Shown: positions 6,833 to 14,080 of the stretch, one piece after another | How positions within the stretch are numbered: the stretch's first letter is position 1 | Layout: every line of letters begins with the position of its first letter | From: a virus | DNA: 31,258 nucleotides | Direction: 5' to 3' (one strand) | Virus record (IMG/VR): IMGVR_UViG_3300010148_002489 | Coordinates: 1-31,258 of that record | The notes under the pieces: generated by a model | What the model saw: the letters and a program-made list of their open reading frames with translations, nothing else | What the model was told of the DNA's origin: nothing | The model's database searches: none | Program-made: the position numbers and the translations under genes

Positions 6833-8080
6833 ATGGCTATATTCGATTTTTTCACTAATATATTTTCTGCAAGTGAAAAGCGGTCTGGGAGTTTTATTGA
6901 CCCCAACTTATATAATCCCGGAGGGGGAAGCGGCATACCGGTCAATTCAGACTCTGCAGTAACTTTTACAGCAGTTTGGGCAGCAATTCGTATTTTATCA
7001 GAATCAGTAGCTCAGCTTCCTATCGGAGTAATTGAGAGGGAAGAAAATGGAGATAAAATAAATCGAACAGACCACTTTCTTTATAACATAATTCATAATA
7101 AACCGAATGAGTATCAAACAAGATTTGGATTCATTCAGAAAATAATGTATGATTTATGTATCAATGGAAACTCATATGTTCAAATAATAAGAAACGGAAG
7201 CGGTAGACCTATTGCTCTGTATCCTATATTGTGTACAGATGTAGAAATAAAAGAATTTGACGACAAATATTATTATTATAATAAAAATACTGGAGATGCT
7301 ATTGAGTATGAAGAAATGCTTCATTTCAAAATAATGTCTAACGATGGAATGATAGGAATGTCGCCAATAGACACATGCGCAAATAGTATTTCGTGGGGGT
7401 TAGGATTAGAGAGATACGGAAATTCTTATTTTCAAAATGGAGCAAAAGTATCAGGAGTCTTACAAACAGACAGAGCATTATCTACTGAAGCAATTGATAG
7501 ATTAAGAAATTCTTTTGATATGAATTATGCGAAGATTGGAGATTCAAATAAAACTCTAATTTTAGAAGAAGGATTAAAATTCAATACGATTAGTTTATCA
7601 AATGAGGCAAGCCAATTTTTAAGTAGTAGGCAATTCAGTATAGAAGAAATAGCTAGAATTTTTAATATTCCGCCTCACTTATTACGCGATTTAAGTAAAT
7701 CTAGTTTCAATAATATACAAGAACAAAGTAGAGAATTTGTGCAATATTCTTTAATGCCTTACTTAACTATGATTGAGCAAGAGATGACTTGTAAATTATT
7801 AAAGAAAAAAGAAATCGGAACATTATTCTTTGAATTCAATACGAACGCTCTACTGAGAGGAAATCCAAAAGAGAGGGCAGAATATTATAGAACGATGTTA
7901 AACATAGGAGCGATGTCTATTAATGAAATTAGACAAAAAGAGAATATGAATAGAGTAGAGGAAGGAGATAATCTGTTTATGCAATTAAATATGGCAACGG
8001 TAGATACTATTATCAAAGGGGGAGACGCAGAAATTGTGAACGAAGAACAAATAGAAGAAGACACAGATGCCGATTCCTAA
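6833..8080 (+). CDS. portal protein, HK97 family
   Basis: It forms the dodecameric DNA channel at the capsid vertex and docks the terminase. The 415 residues show typical HK97-portal features: an N-terminal low-complexity region, VTFTAVWAAIRILSESVAQLP at about 43-63, the stem region GNSYVQIIRNGSGRPIALYPI around 112-132, SRQFSIEEIARIFNIPPHLL at about 264-283, and NIGAMSINEIRQKENM in the crown/C-terminal part. The ATG follows an A/T-rich AAAATTTT context without a clear Shine-Dalgarno site. It overlaps the protease gene by 14 bases. Confidence 0.94.
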   Translation: MAIFDFFTNIFSASEKRSGSFIDPNLYNPGGGSGIPVNSDSAVTFTAVWAAIRILSESVAQLPIGVIEREENGDKINRTDHFLYNIIHNKPNEYQTRFGFIQKIMYDLCINGNSYVQIIRNGSGRPIALYPILCTDVEIKEFDDKYYYYNKNTGDAIEYEEMLHFKIMSNDGMIGMSPIDTCANSISWGLGLERYGNSYFQNGAKVSGVLQTDRALSTEAIDRLRNSFDMNYAKIGDSNKTLILEEGLKFNTISLSNEASQFLSSRQFSIEEIARIFNIPPHLLRDLSKSSFNNIQEQSREFVQYSLMPYLTMIEQEMTCKLLKKKEIGTLFFEFNTNALLRGNPKERAEYYRTMLNIGAMSINEIRQKENMNRVEEGDNLFMQLNMATVDTIIKGGDAEIVNEEQIEEDTDADS

Positions 8081-9224
8081 ACCTTTGATTAATGAAAGCG
8101 ATTCAGATTTTATGGATAGATGTATGAGTGATGATACAATGAAAAATGAATATGACGAAAAGCAAAGATTTGCTATATGTAAAACTAAATTAGAAAAAAA
8201 AGATATGAAGACAAATAATGAAAAAAGGCATGTAAAAGAAATAATAGAAGACGAAGAAACTATTACAATTGTATATGAAAAAACAGATGAATTTGAAGGG
8301 ATTAAAATTTCGGATACCGATGACCCAGCAGACGACGATGCTGAGCCAATGGGTGAAGATGATACTGAAGAGGCTGATTCTCACTACGATGAAGAAGACG
8401 AAATGGTGGAAGATGAAGACGAGGTGGTGGAAGATGAAGAAGAAGACTTGGATGATGAAGATAGGGATGAGCATGAAGAAGAAGAAGTAGAGGAAGACGA
8501 GGAAGAAGAAGAAGGTGAAGAAGAAGTAGAAGAAGAAGAAGAAGAGGCTGACGAAGAAATGGAAGAAGACGAAGAGGAAGAGGAAGAGGAAGAAGAGGAA
8601 GAAAAGAAAAGAGACATTTGGAATCTTAAAGACTCAACAGAGAAAAGATTTTTTACTGTAGAAACAAGAGTAAAATCAAAAGGTAAAAAAAATGTTGTAG
8701 AGGGGCATGCGGCTGTGTTTAATGAATTAAGTGAAGACTTAGGTGGTTTTAGAGAAATGATAAAGCCGGGAGCATTTGATGAGGTTCTAGAAAATGATGT
8801 TCGTGCATTTTTTAATCACGACCCAAATTTTTTACTTGCTCGTTCATCTGCCGGAACACTTAAATTATCTACTGATAAAAAAGGATTAAAATATTCTTTT
8901 GATGTTCCAGATACAACAGCGGGTAGAGATTTATTGGTGTCTATGAAAAGAGGAGACATCACTCAGTCTAGTTTTGCTTTTCAAGTAGAAAAAGATTCTT
9001 GGAAAGATACGAACAAAGGTGAAGTTAGAACGATTGAAAAGGTTTCGAGACTATTTGATGTAAGTCCAGTATCTATTCCAGCTTACCCTACCGCAAACGA
9101 CTTATCTATTGCTAAGCGCAGTAGAATGATATATAAAGACAAACAAAAAATGGAGGGCGAAAGAGAATACGAAAGACGTACGAGTTTACTTGGATTAAAA
9201 ATTAATATAATTAAAAGAAAATAA
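8067..9224 (+). CDS. HK97-type prohead protease with long acidic insert
   Basis: The C-terminal half (about 190-350) is a prohead protease of the HK97/herpesvirus assemblin fold, with likely catalytic H251 in FFNHDP and serine at 301/302 in ITQSSFAF, followed by VSPVSIPAYP. The first 45 residues (MPIPKPLINESDSDFMDRCM...) form a small module seen in other phage head proteins. Between them, residues about 82-179 are almost entirely Glu and Asp, encoded by GAA/GAG/GAT/GAC repeats. HK97 protease alone is about 225 aa; this one is 385. The acidic insert may act as a scaffold-like or capsid-binding segment, since no separate scaffold gene is seen; that role is inference. Confidence 0.92.
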   Translation: MPIPKPLINESDSDFMDRCMSDDTMKNEYDEKQRFAICKTKLEKKDMKTNNEKRHVKEIIEDEETITIVYEKTDEFEGIKISDTDDPADDDAEPMGEDDTEEADSHYDEEDEMVEDEDEVVEDEEEDLDDEDRDEHEEEEVEEDEEEEEGEEEVEEEEEEADEEMEEDEEEEEEEEEEEKKRDIWNLKDSTEKRFFTVETRVKSKGKKNVVEGHAAVFNELSEDLGGFREMIKPGAFDEVLENDVRAFFNHDPNFLLARSSAGTLKLSTDKKGLKYSFDVPDTTAGRDLLVSMKRGDITQSSFAFQVEKDSWKDTNKGEVRTIEKVSRLFDVSPVSIPAYPTANDLSIAKRSRMIYKDKQKMEGEREYERRTSLLGLKINIIKRK

Positions 9225-9225
9225 A

Positions 9226-10458
9226 ATGAAAAAGAGTCTAGACTTAAAAGAAACTCGTTCAGACTTAGTTTCTAAATTAGAAGGTGTGCATGGATTGGCT
9301 ACTTCTGAGAAAAGAGAACTAACAAAAAGCGAGGCTAAAAAAGTTGATACTATGATTTCGAAAATTGATGATTTAGATGTAAACATCAAAAGAGCAGAAA
9401 AAATAGAATCAGAATTAAGAAGTGCTGCTGCAGTTAGTGGTGGTTCGATATCTCAGCCAAAAGCTGATAAGAGATATTCAATACAAAATGCTATAAATGG
9501 TTATATGAATAACAACCTTACTGGTATTGAGAAAGAATATCACGAAGAAGCAAAAAGAAGTAATAACATTACTGGAGTAGGTATTCCAACAATGGTATTT
9601 GGTTCTGAGAAAAGAAACAACCCTCAATTAACTTCTAACGCAACTGGAATGATTGAAACTCAGGTTGGAGATTGGGCAGGAACTTTACAGAATAAAACTG
9701 TATTAGGAGACCTTGCTACTTGGATGTATGGTTTATCTGGAGATATGAAATTACCTACATTAAGCGGAACAACGGCTGGATGGGGAACTGAAGTTGCTAA
9801 CGCGACTGATGCTGCATCTGTTGTAGGTTCAACTACTCTACAGCCTAAGAAACTTTCTTCTTACATGGATATTTCAAAAATGTTATTAGCTCAAACTAAT
9901 AATTCTGTTGAAGGTGTAATTAGAGATGATATGACTGCTGCGATTGCATCTGTATTAGAAGCTGCTGTATTAGGAGCTGATGCAGGGGCAGGGGCAACTC
10001 CACAAGGAGTATTCAATGCAGGAACTAATAATGTTGCTGCTGCTGCGGCATCATATGCTAACCTATTGGAGATGGAAAAAGACTTAGAAGTTGCTAATGC
10101 TGACTTTGGAAGACTTGCATTCTTAACTACTCCAGGAGGTAGAGCTTCACTTAAAAACTTAGTAGGTCAGCCTGGAACTGGAAGTTACGGTCAGCCAGCT
10201 TGGTATGAGGATACTATTGATGGATATATTGCTCGTTCAACAAACAATGTAAATGTTGCAGCGGGTGGTGGTTCTGACCAAGGATTAGTTTTAGGAAGAT
10301 GGGATGATTGTGTAATCGGACAATTTGGAAACGCTTTAGATATTGTTGTAGACCCTTACACAAAAGCAATTTCAGGTGAGGTAAGATTAGTGATTTTATC
10401 ATTCTGGGATGTTGTTTATAGAAGAGCTACAAGCTTCCAATATACTCACATTTCGTAA
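9226..10458 (+). CDS. major capsid protein, HK97 fold
   Basis: This is the icosahedral shell subunit. The first roughly 100 residues are charged and helical, like the scaffolding delta domain that the prohead protease removes; the mature body probably starts somewhere between residues 100 and 135. The body contains typical HK97 elements, including the early VGDWAGTL segment, a glycine- and alanine-rich spine-helix region around 230-280 with GADAGAGATPQGVF, and a C-terminal P-domain ending FWDVVYRRATSFQYTHIS. It begins one base after the protease stop and is followed by a hairpin and 230 noncoding bases, as expected for a very highly expressed gene. Confidence 0.95.
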   Translation: MKKSLDLKETRSDLVSKLEGVHGLATSEKRELTKSEAKKVDTMISKIDDLDVNIKRAEKIESELRSAAAVSGGSISQPKADKRYSIQNAINGYMNNNLTGIEKEYHEEAKRSNNITGVGIPTMVFGSEKRNNPQLTSNATGMIETQVGDWAGTLQNKTVLGDLATWMYGLSGDMKLPTLSGTTAGWGTEVANATDAASVVGSTTLQPKKLSSYMDISKMLLAQTNNSVEGVIRDDMTAAIASVLEAAVLGADAGAGATPQGVFNAGTNNVAAAAASYANLLEMEKDLEVANADFGRLAFLTTPGGRASLKNLVGQPGTGSYGQPAWYEDTIDGYIARSTNNVNVAAGGGSDQGLVLGRWDDCVIGQFGNALDIVVDPYTKAISGEVRLVILSFWDVVYRRATSFQYTHIS

Positions 10459-10473
10459 TAAATTTTGGCAAGA

Positions 10474-10499
10474 TTTTGGGGGTGAAATGCCCCCAATTT
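10474..10499 (+). terminator. hairpin after the capsid gene, possible terminator
   Basis: A 7-bp G-rich stem (TTGGGGG 10476-10482 with CCCCCAA 10490-10496) closes a 7-base loop, followed by a short T-containing tail. It begins 17 bases after the capsid stop. It may terminate part of the head transcript or stabilise the capsid message; the tail is too weak to be certain of strong termination. Confidence 0.6.
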
Positions 10500-10551
10500 C
10501 AGCCATATTTTAGCAGTATATCACAAAACACAAGAATTCGCATAGAGCGCA

Positions 10552-10585
10552 TTTTCCTGCGATTTAAGAGAGTTTACTAGATAAG
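10552..10585. repeat. intergenic element R1 (CCTGCGATTTAAGAGA ... TTTACTAGATAAG)
   Basis: In the 231-base gap between the capsid and connector genes (10459-10689), bases 10552-10571 (TTTTCCTGCGATTTAAGAGA) recur at 27251-27269 (19 of 20 bases), and their first 14 bases recur at 30185. Bases 10573-10585 (TTTACTAGATAAG) recur in reverse complement at 22167-22179. I see no convincing gene in the rest of this gap. A shared regulatory element (promoter, operator or RNA signal) is likely. Confidence 0.7.
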
Positions 10586-10689
10586 TGATATATTACTATG
10601 CAAAACAAAAGTTCGTTGATTTACTAGGACTGAGCGAAAAGGTAAAAAAATATTATGGTAAATAAAAAAAACACTAAAAATTAACGCAA

Positions 10690-11292
10690 ATGGCAAGAAG
10701 TGTAACAACAAATTATACAGATTCAAATCTATGTCTAACAGTGTCAGAAGCTAAAAAACATTTGCGTGTTTCAACATCATCGGACGACACTTATATTGAG
10801 TCTTTATTACACGCAGCGCAACAAGAATTTGAGAGATATTGCAATGTGTCAGTAATACAAAAAACATTTTATCAATATTGTGATACTTGGTGTGATACAA
10901 CACAATTATATAATTCTCCAGCAGCGAATTCTGGCGCTCTTAATGTTGATGCTATTACTTATTATAATTTGAATAATGTTATTACAACTTGGAATGCTAC
11001 AAATTATCTTGTTGATGGGGCTTCTGCTCCAGCGAGAGTTAGTTTGAATGTAGATAAAGATTATCCAGATATTGCAGATAGAAAAAATGCTATTATAATT
11101 CAATATACATCAGGCTTCAAAAAAGCAGGAAGTGTTCCTCAAGGAATAAAACAAGCGATTTTAATTTTAGTAGGTCAATGGTATGAGAATAGACAAGAAG
11201 CAATAGTAGGTAGAAGTGTTGGAAGTATTCCAATGACAGCAAGATACATTATGGATAGATATAGAATTAAAGACTTTGGATTATCATGTTAA
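10690..11292 (+). CDS. head-tail connector, HK97 gp6 / adaptor-like
   Basis: The protein (200 aa) resembles the adaptor ring that sits under the portal. Its N-terminus (CLTVSEAKKHLRV around 15-27, then DDTYIESLLHAAQQEFERYCN) matches the helical start of gp6-like connectors. The end, SVPQGIKQAILILVGQWYENRQEAIVG at about 148-174, is their hallmark. It is the first of four genes in the usual HK97-like connector order. The upstream gap carries repeat R1, so this gene may begin a new transcript for the tail module. Confidence 0.88.
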   Translation: MARSVTTNYTDSNLCLTVSEAKKHLRVSTSSDDTYIESLLHAAQQEFERYCNVSVIQKTFYQYCDTWCDTTQLYNSPAANSGALNVDAITYYNLNNVITTWNATNYLVDGASAPARVSLNVDKDYPDIADRKNAIIIQYTSGFKKAGSVPQGIKQAILILVGQWYENRQEAIVGRSVGSIPMTARYIMDRYRIKDFGLSC

Positions 11293-11693
11293 GTATAGGA
11301 GAATTAGATTCGGAAATAGGAATACAATTAGCTTCAATTACTTTAGATGATATGGGAAGTAATAAGTTTTCTTGGCCGACTATTGACGATACAATGATTC
11401 ATTATGCAAAAGTAGAATTCAAAGACGGGAAGAGTAGTGATGCGGAAGATAAAGTAACTAATATTATCAATGTAGAATTTACAATAAGAGATAATGGATA
11501 CACTACTACTTCTAATGAATGGAACGCTCCTAATAATATGAGAATAGCTTATCCTTTAGTAAACGCTGCAATTTCTCTAGGAAGAACTCAATACTATTCT
11601 ATTGATGGAGTGAGAGTTTGGGGGGGAAGAACAAAATGGAGAACTTTTATATGTTCAATAAATACTAACAAGACTAATTTGTATATAGGATGA
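11286..11693 (+). CDS. head closure / head-tail joining protein
   Basis: This 135-residue protein has the usual layout of the stopper family (SPP1 gp16-like, Phage_H_T_join): the opening LSIGELDSEIGIQLASI, a tryptophan-containing middle, an EFTIRDN strand at about 69-75, and a C-terminal part ending in a tryptophan-rich strand. It would seal the DNA channel beneath the adaptor ring. It overlaps the adaptor gene by 7 bases and the next gene by 4, consistent with translational coupling. Confidence 0.78.
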   Translation: MLSIGELDSEIGIQLASITLDDMGSNKFSWPTIDDTMIHYAKVEFKDGKSSDAEDKVTNIINVEFTIRDNGYTTTSNEWNAPNNMRIAYPLVNAAISLGRTQYYSIDGVRVWGGRTKWRTFICSINTNKTNLYIG

Positions 11694-12229
11694 TAACAGC
11701 AAAATTAGAAGGAAGTGAAATAGCAATAAAAGGATTCAAAACTATTTTGGATGTTGTAAATGATAGACGAAAAATAAAAACACAAGTAATTCATCCAGCA
11801 GCAAAGATTGTAAAAAAAGTAATGATAGGATTGGCTCCTAAATTTAATGGAACAAGTTTTGATGTTTATAGAACTCCAAAAGCTTCTGGTTCTATGAGGG
11901 CGCCAAATGGAATGGGGAAGATATATGTATCTATTAAACCTGGACAATTGAAGAATTCGATTAAAGCTTTTACAACAAGAAGGTCTTCTAAGTCAGGGGC
12001 TATGTATATAGGTCCACGATATAAAAGCGGAACTTGGAAGAAGCCGGAAAAAGGAGGTTGGTATATGCATATGGTTCAATTCGGAACACAATTCGTTAAA
12101 CCTCAGCCTTTTGTTAAACAAGCTTTATTAGCAACAAAAAAAGGTATTAGTAATTTGATGGAAAAGAGTTATAAAAAATTATTAGCTGAGGGGGCTAATA
12201 AAACATTAGGAGTATTTGAAGTAAAGTAA
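11690..12229 (+). CDS. HK97 gp10-like neck protein
   Basis: The 179-residue basic protein matches the HK97 gp10-like family by its C-terminal motif GWYMHMVQFGTQFVKPQPFVKQAL at about 123-146, in which aromatic residues and the FGT...PQPF pattern are diagnostic. The N-terminal half is helical and lysine-rich. Proteins of this family take part in neck or tail completion. The gene lies between the stopper and tail terminator genes, which is the normal order. Confidence 0.85.
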   Translation: MITAKLEGSEIAIKGFKTILDVVNDRRKIKTQVIHPAAKIVKKVMIGLAPKFNGTSFDVYRTPKASGSMRAPNGMGKIYVSIKPGQLKNSIKAFTTRRSSKSGAMYIGPRYKSGTWKKPEKGGWYMHMVQFGTQFVKPQPFVKQALLATKKGISNLMEKSYKKLLAEGANKTLGVFEVK

Positions 12230-12657
12230 TGGCAACAGCAATAGAAAAAGGAGTATACAATTTATTATCAACTTATGTCGCATTAAATACGGCTACAATA
12301 AGATTTGGCGCTGTAAATCAAACAGACTCTGTTTTGATGAACGGAGAGATTCCTTATATTGTTTTTTATAGAACCGGAACGAATGCTGAGGATACAAAAA
12401 GTGGGAGGTCAAGTTTAGATGTGGCAGATATTACTGTAAATATATTTTATAGTAATGCAAGTGGATGTAATGAATTAGCAGAAAAAGTGAGAGGCGCTTT
12501 AGATAGAAGGTCTGGAACTTTTAATGGATGTGTAATTCAAAGTATTCAATATACTAGTCAGTCAAATTTGTTTGAATTTAACGAAACATATAATAATAAA
12601 GGGGTATATCAAATCTCACAAAATTATTCTTGTCGATTTGAACCTAATTATCAATAA
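12229..12657 (+). CDS. tail terminator / completion protein (DUF3168-like)
   Basis: The product (142 aa) has the layout of the gp17/DUF3168-type tail terminator: an N-terminal helix (ATAIEKGVYNLLS), a middle strand with PYIVFYRTG at about 42-50, then DITVNIFYSN around 66-75 and a helix with ELAEKVRGALDRR at about 81-93. It would cap the tail tube and join it to the neck. The ATG shares one base with the preceding stop. Confidence 0.82.
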   Translation: MATAIEKGVYNLLSTYVALNTATIRFGAVNQTDSVLMNGEIPYIVFYRTGTNAEDTKSGRSSLDVADITVNIFYSNASGCNELAEKVRGALDRRSGTFNGCVIQSIQYTSQSNLFEFNETYNNKGVYQISQNYSCRFEPNYQ

Positions 12658-12668
12658 ATAATAATACA

Positions 12669-12863
12669 ATGAAAAAATATACTTTAATAAAAGACTTTGA
12701 AAATCAAAAAGAAGGAGATGTTATCTTTATACATGAAGGTCAAGTAGACTATTTTGTAGAAAAAGGATATATCAAAGCAAAAGGTAAAAGAAAAAAGACA
12801 AAAACAAAAGCTAAGATAGAGGATATACAAGAAAGTGAGAATAAAACAATGGAAATTAATTAA
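12669..12863 (+). CDS. small hypothetical protein (64 aa)
   Basis: A small gene lies between the tail terminator and tube genes. It begins YTLIKDFENQKEGDVIFIHEGQVDYF, suggesting a small beta-rich fold, then has a very lysine-rich tail (KGKRKKTKTKAK at about 39-50). Similar short proteins occur at this place in Bacteroidota siphoviruses, as I recall; I do not know a function. Confidence 0.65.
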   Translation: MKKYTLIKDFENQKEGDVIFIHEGQVDYFVEKGYIKAKGKRKKTKTKAKIEDIQESENKTMEIN

Positions 12864-12881
12864 TTACTAAAAAAAAGATAA

Positions 12882-13322
12882 ATGGCAACAGACAATATTA
12901 TAAATGGAACGCTGTGTGTGATTAAAACTGGAGCAGACCACGCATCAGCAACGGCAATAGCATTTTCTACTTCTGCGTCAATTTCTTTATCTATGGATAC
13001 AAGAGACATTTCCAATAAATCTTCTGCAGGTTGGAGAGAATTATTGGAAGCACAAATGTCTTGGAGTGCATCGGTTGAGGGGTTATACGCTGAGAGAGAT
13101 GCTTCAGGTTCAGCAGTAAAAGGATACGATGATATGTATGCTTTATTAACGGGTAGAACAGCAACTTACTTAGAATTAACATCAGGAGTGTCAGGTGATA
13201 AATATTATCACGGACAAGTCTTCTTAACTTCTTTAGAGCAAACAGCTCCATTGGAGGATAGTATGACTTTTTCTGCTACATTCGAGGGAACAGCAGCGCT
13301 ATCTGAAGGAACTGAATCATAA
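12882..13322 (+). CDS. major tail (tube) protein, TP901-1 type
   Basis: The 146-residue protein is rich in Ser, Thr and Ala and alternates strands in the way of siphophage tube proteins. It contains ASISLSMDTRDISNKSSAGWRELL at about 31-54, typical of the TP901-1 tube family, and ends with DSMTFSATFEGTAALSEG. It polymerises into the tail tube around the tape measure. Its position before the chaperone genes and tape measure supports the call. A strong hairpin follows it. Confidence 0.87.
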   Translation: MATDNIINGTLCVIKTGADHASATAIAFSTSASISLSMDTRDISNKSSAGWRELLEAQMSWSASVEGLYAERDASGSAVKGYDDMYALLTGRTATYLELTSGVSGDKYYHGQVFLTSLEQTAPLEDSMTFSATFEGTAALSEGTES

Positions 13323-13347
13323 TTTACTAACTTTTGGGTGATGTATT

Positions 13348-13376
13348 GGGCGATTCTACCTTTCGTGGTGTCGCCC
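13348..13376 (+). terminator. hairpin between tail tube and chaperone genes
   Basis: GGGCGA (13348-13353) pairs with TCGCCC (13371-13376), and an inner TACC/GGTG helix can extend the structure across a small bulge. No T run follows, so this is more likely an RNA-stabilising or partial-termination element that favours tube protein over downstream genes than a full terminator. Confidence 0.5.
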
Positions 13377-13408
13377 TCTACTAATCCCATATAAAACACG
13401 AAAGGAAT

Positions 13409-13750
13409 ATGTTTGAATATGTATCAATAAATGAAAAAAAGCGTCCATGTAAATTTGGATTTAATGCTCTGAGACATTTTAGTAGAATGACTGGAACATC
13501 AATATCAGAAATGGAAGCGTTAGGCGAAAATATGACATTTGATGTCGCTTTAGCTTTAATCTATTGTGGGTTAAAAGACGGGGCAAGGGCAGCAAAAGAG
13601 AATTTTGATTACTCTCTGGATGATTTAGGAGACGATTTAGATTACGATATGTCAGCAATTGAGAGATGTATGGTATTATTCGCTGAACAAATGGGGAAAA
13701 AACAAGTAGAAGGAGAAAAAAAAAGTCGCAAAAAGGCAAAGTCGAAATAG
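13409..13750 (+). CDS. tail assembly chaperone (gpG-like)
   Basis: This 113-residue acidic and helical protein, situated between tube and tape measure, fits the gpG-type chaperone that coats the tape measure before tube polymerisation. It has MTFDVALALIYCGLKDGA around 43-60, the kind of helix seen in such chaperones of Bacteroidota and Firmicutes phages. Near its end, nine A residues at 13716-13724 include an A-AAA-AAA slippery heptamer in the correct frame. A -1 slip there joins the downstream 13807-14079 reading frame to make the longer gpGT form. Confidence 0.8.
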   Translation: MFEYVSINEKKRPCKFGFNALRHFSRMTGTSISEMEALGENMTFDVALALIYCGLKDGARAAKENFDYSLDDLGDDLDYDMSAIERCMVLFAEQMGKKQVEGEKKSRKKAKSK

Positions 13751-13806
13751 ATAGAGTTGATTGGACTTTTGATAAGATTGAAGAAATAGGGTTAGGACAA
13801 TTAGGA

Positions 13807-14079
13807 ATGACTTACGAAAACCTATATTCTCTAACTCCTAGGGCTTTTTGGAATGCTTTAGACGGGTTTTGGACTCAGAAGGAAAATGAACAAAGGAAAG
13901 AGTGGGAGAGAACAAGATGGCAAACTTGTTTATTATTGAATGTTCATCTTCCTAAAAATAAGCAAATTGGAATTAAGAAATTAGTTACATTTGACTGGGA
14001 AAAAAGAGATGATATTGATACCTATGAAACAACGAAACAAGCATACGAAAGATATAAAAAATTAAAAAGAGCAAGGTAA
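13807..14079 (+). CDS. T-frame part of the tail assembly chaperone
   Basis: This reading frame has SLTPRAFWNALDGFW at about 8-22, the type of segment seen in the T domain of siphophage chaperones, which binds the tape measure. It could start at the ATG at 13807 (90 aa), but the frame is open back to the slippery site at 13717 with good coding character, so it is probably made mainly as the C-terminal part of the GT fusion. The stop is one base before the tape measure start. Confidence 0.75.
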   Translation: MTYENLYSLTPRAFWNALDGFWTQKENEQRKEWERTRWQTCLLLNVHLPKNKQIGIKKLVTFDWEKRDDIDTYETTKQAYERYKKLKRAR

Positions 14080-14080
14080 T

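Larger units (their letters stand above)
13409..14079 (+). other. predicted -1 frameshift fusion, gpGT-like tail chaperone (about 223 aa)
   Basis: Frame-0 codons AAA-AAA at 13718-13723 are preceded by an A, giving the canonical slippery heptamer at 13717-13723. After a -1 slip the next codon is AAG at 13723, and the frame stays open with plausible coding sequence (VEIDRVDWTFDKIEEIGLGQLG) up to the ATG at 13807 and on to the stop at 14077-14079. The fusion would have 105 residues of G plus 118 of the T frame. This layout matches the lambda G/GT pair. I did not identify a stimulatory RNA structure. Confidence 0.75.

Noticed and set aside
8269-8490. Alternative + frame ORF rich in Met, Lys and Trp in the protease gene
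   Set aside because: A shadow of the acidic repeat in another frame with improbable composition.
8384-8617. Poly-serine reverse-strand ORF (77 codons)
   Set aside because: It is the complement of the Glu/Asp repeat of the prohead protease and has no independent coding character.
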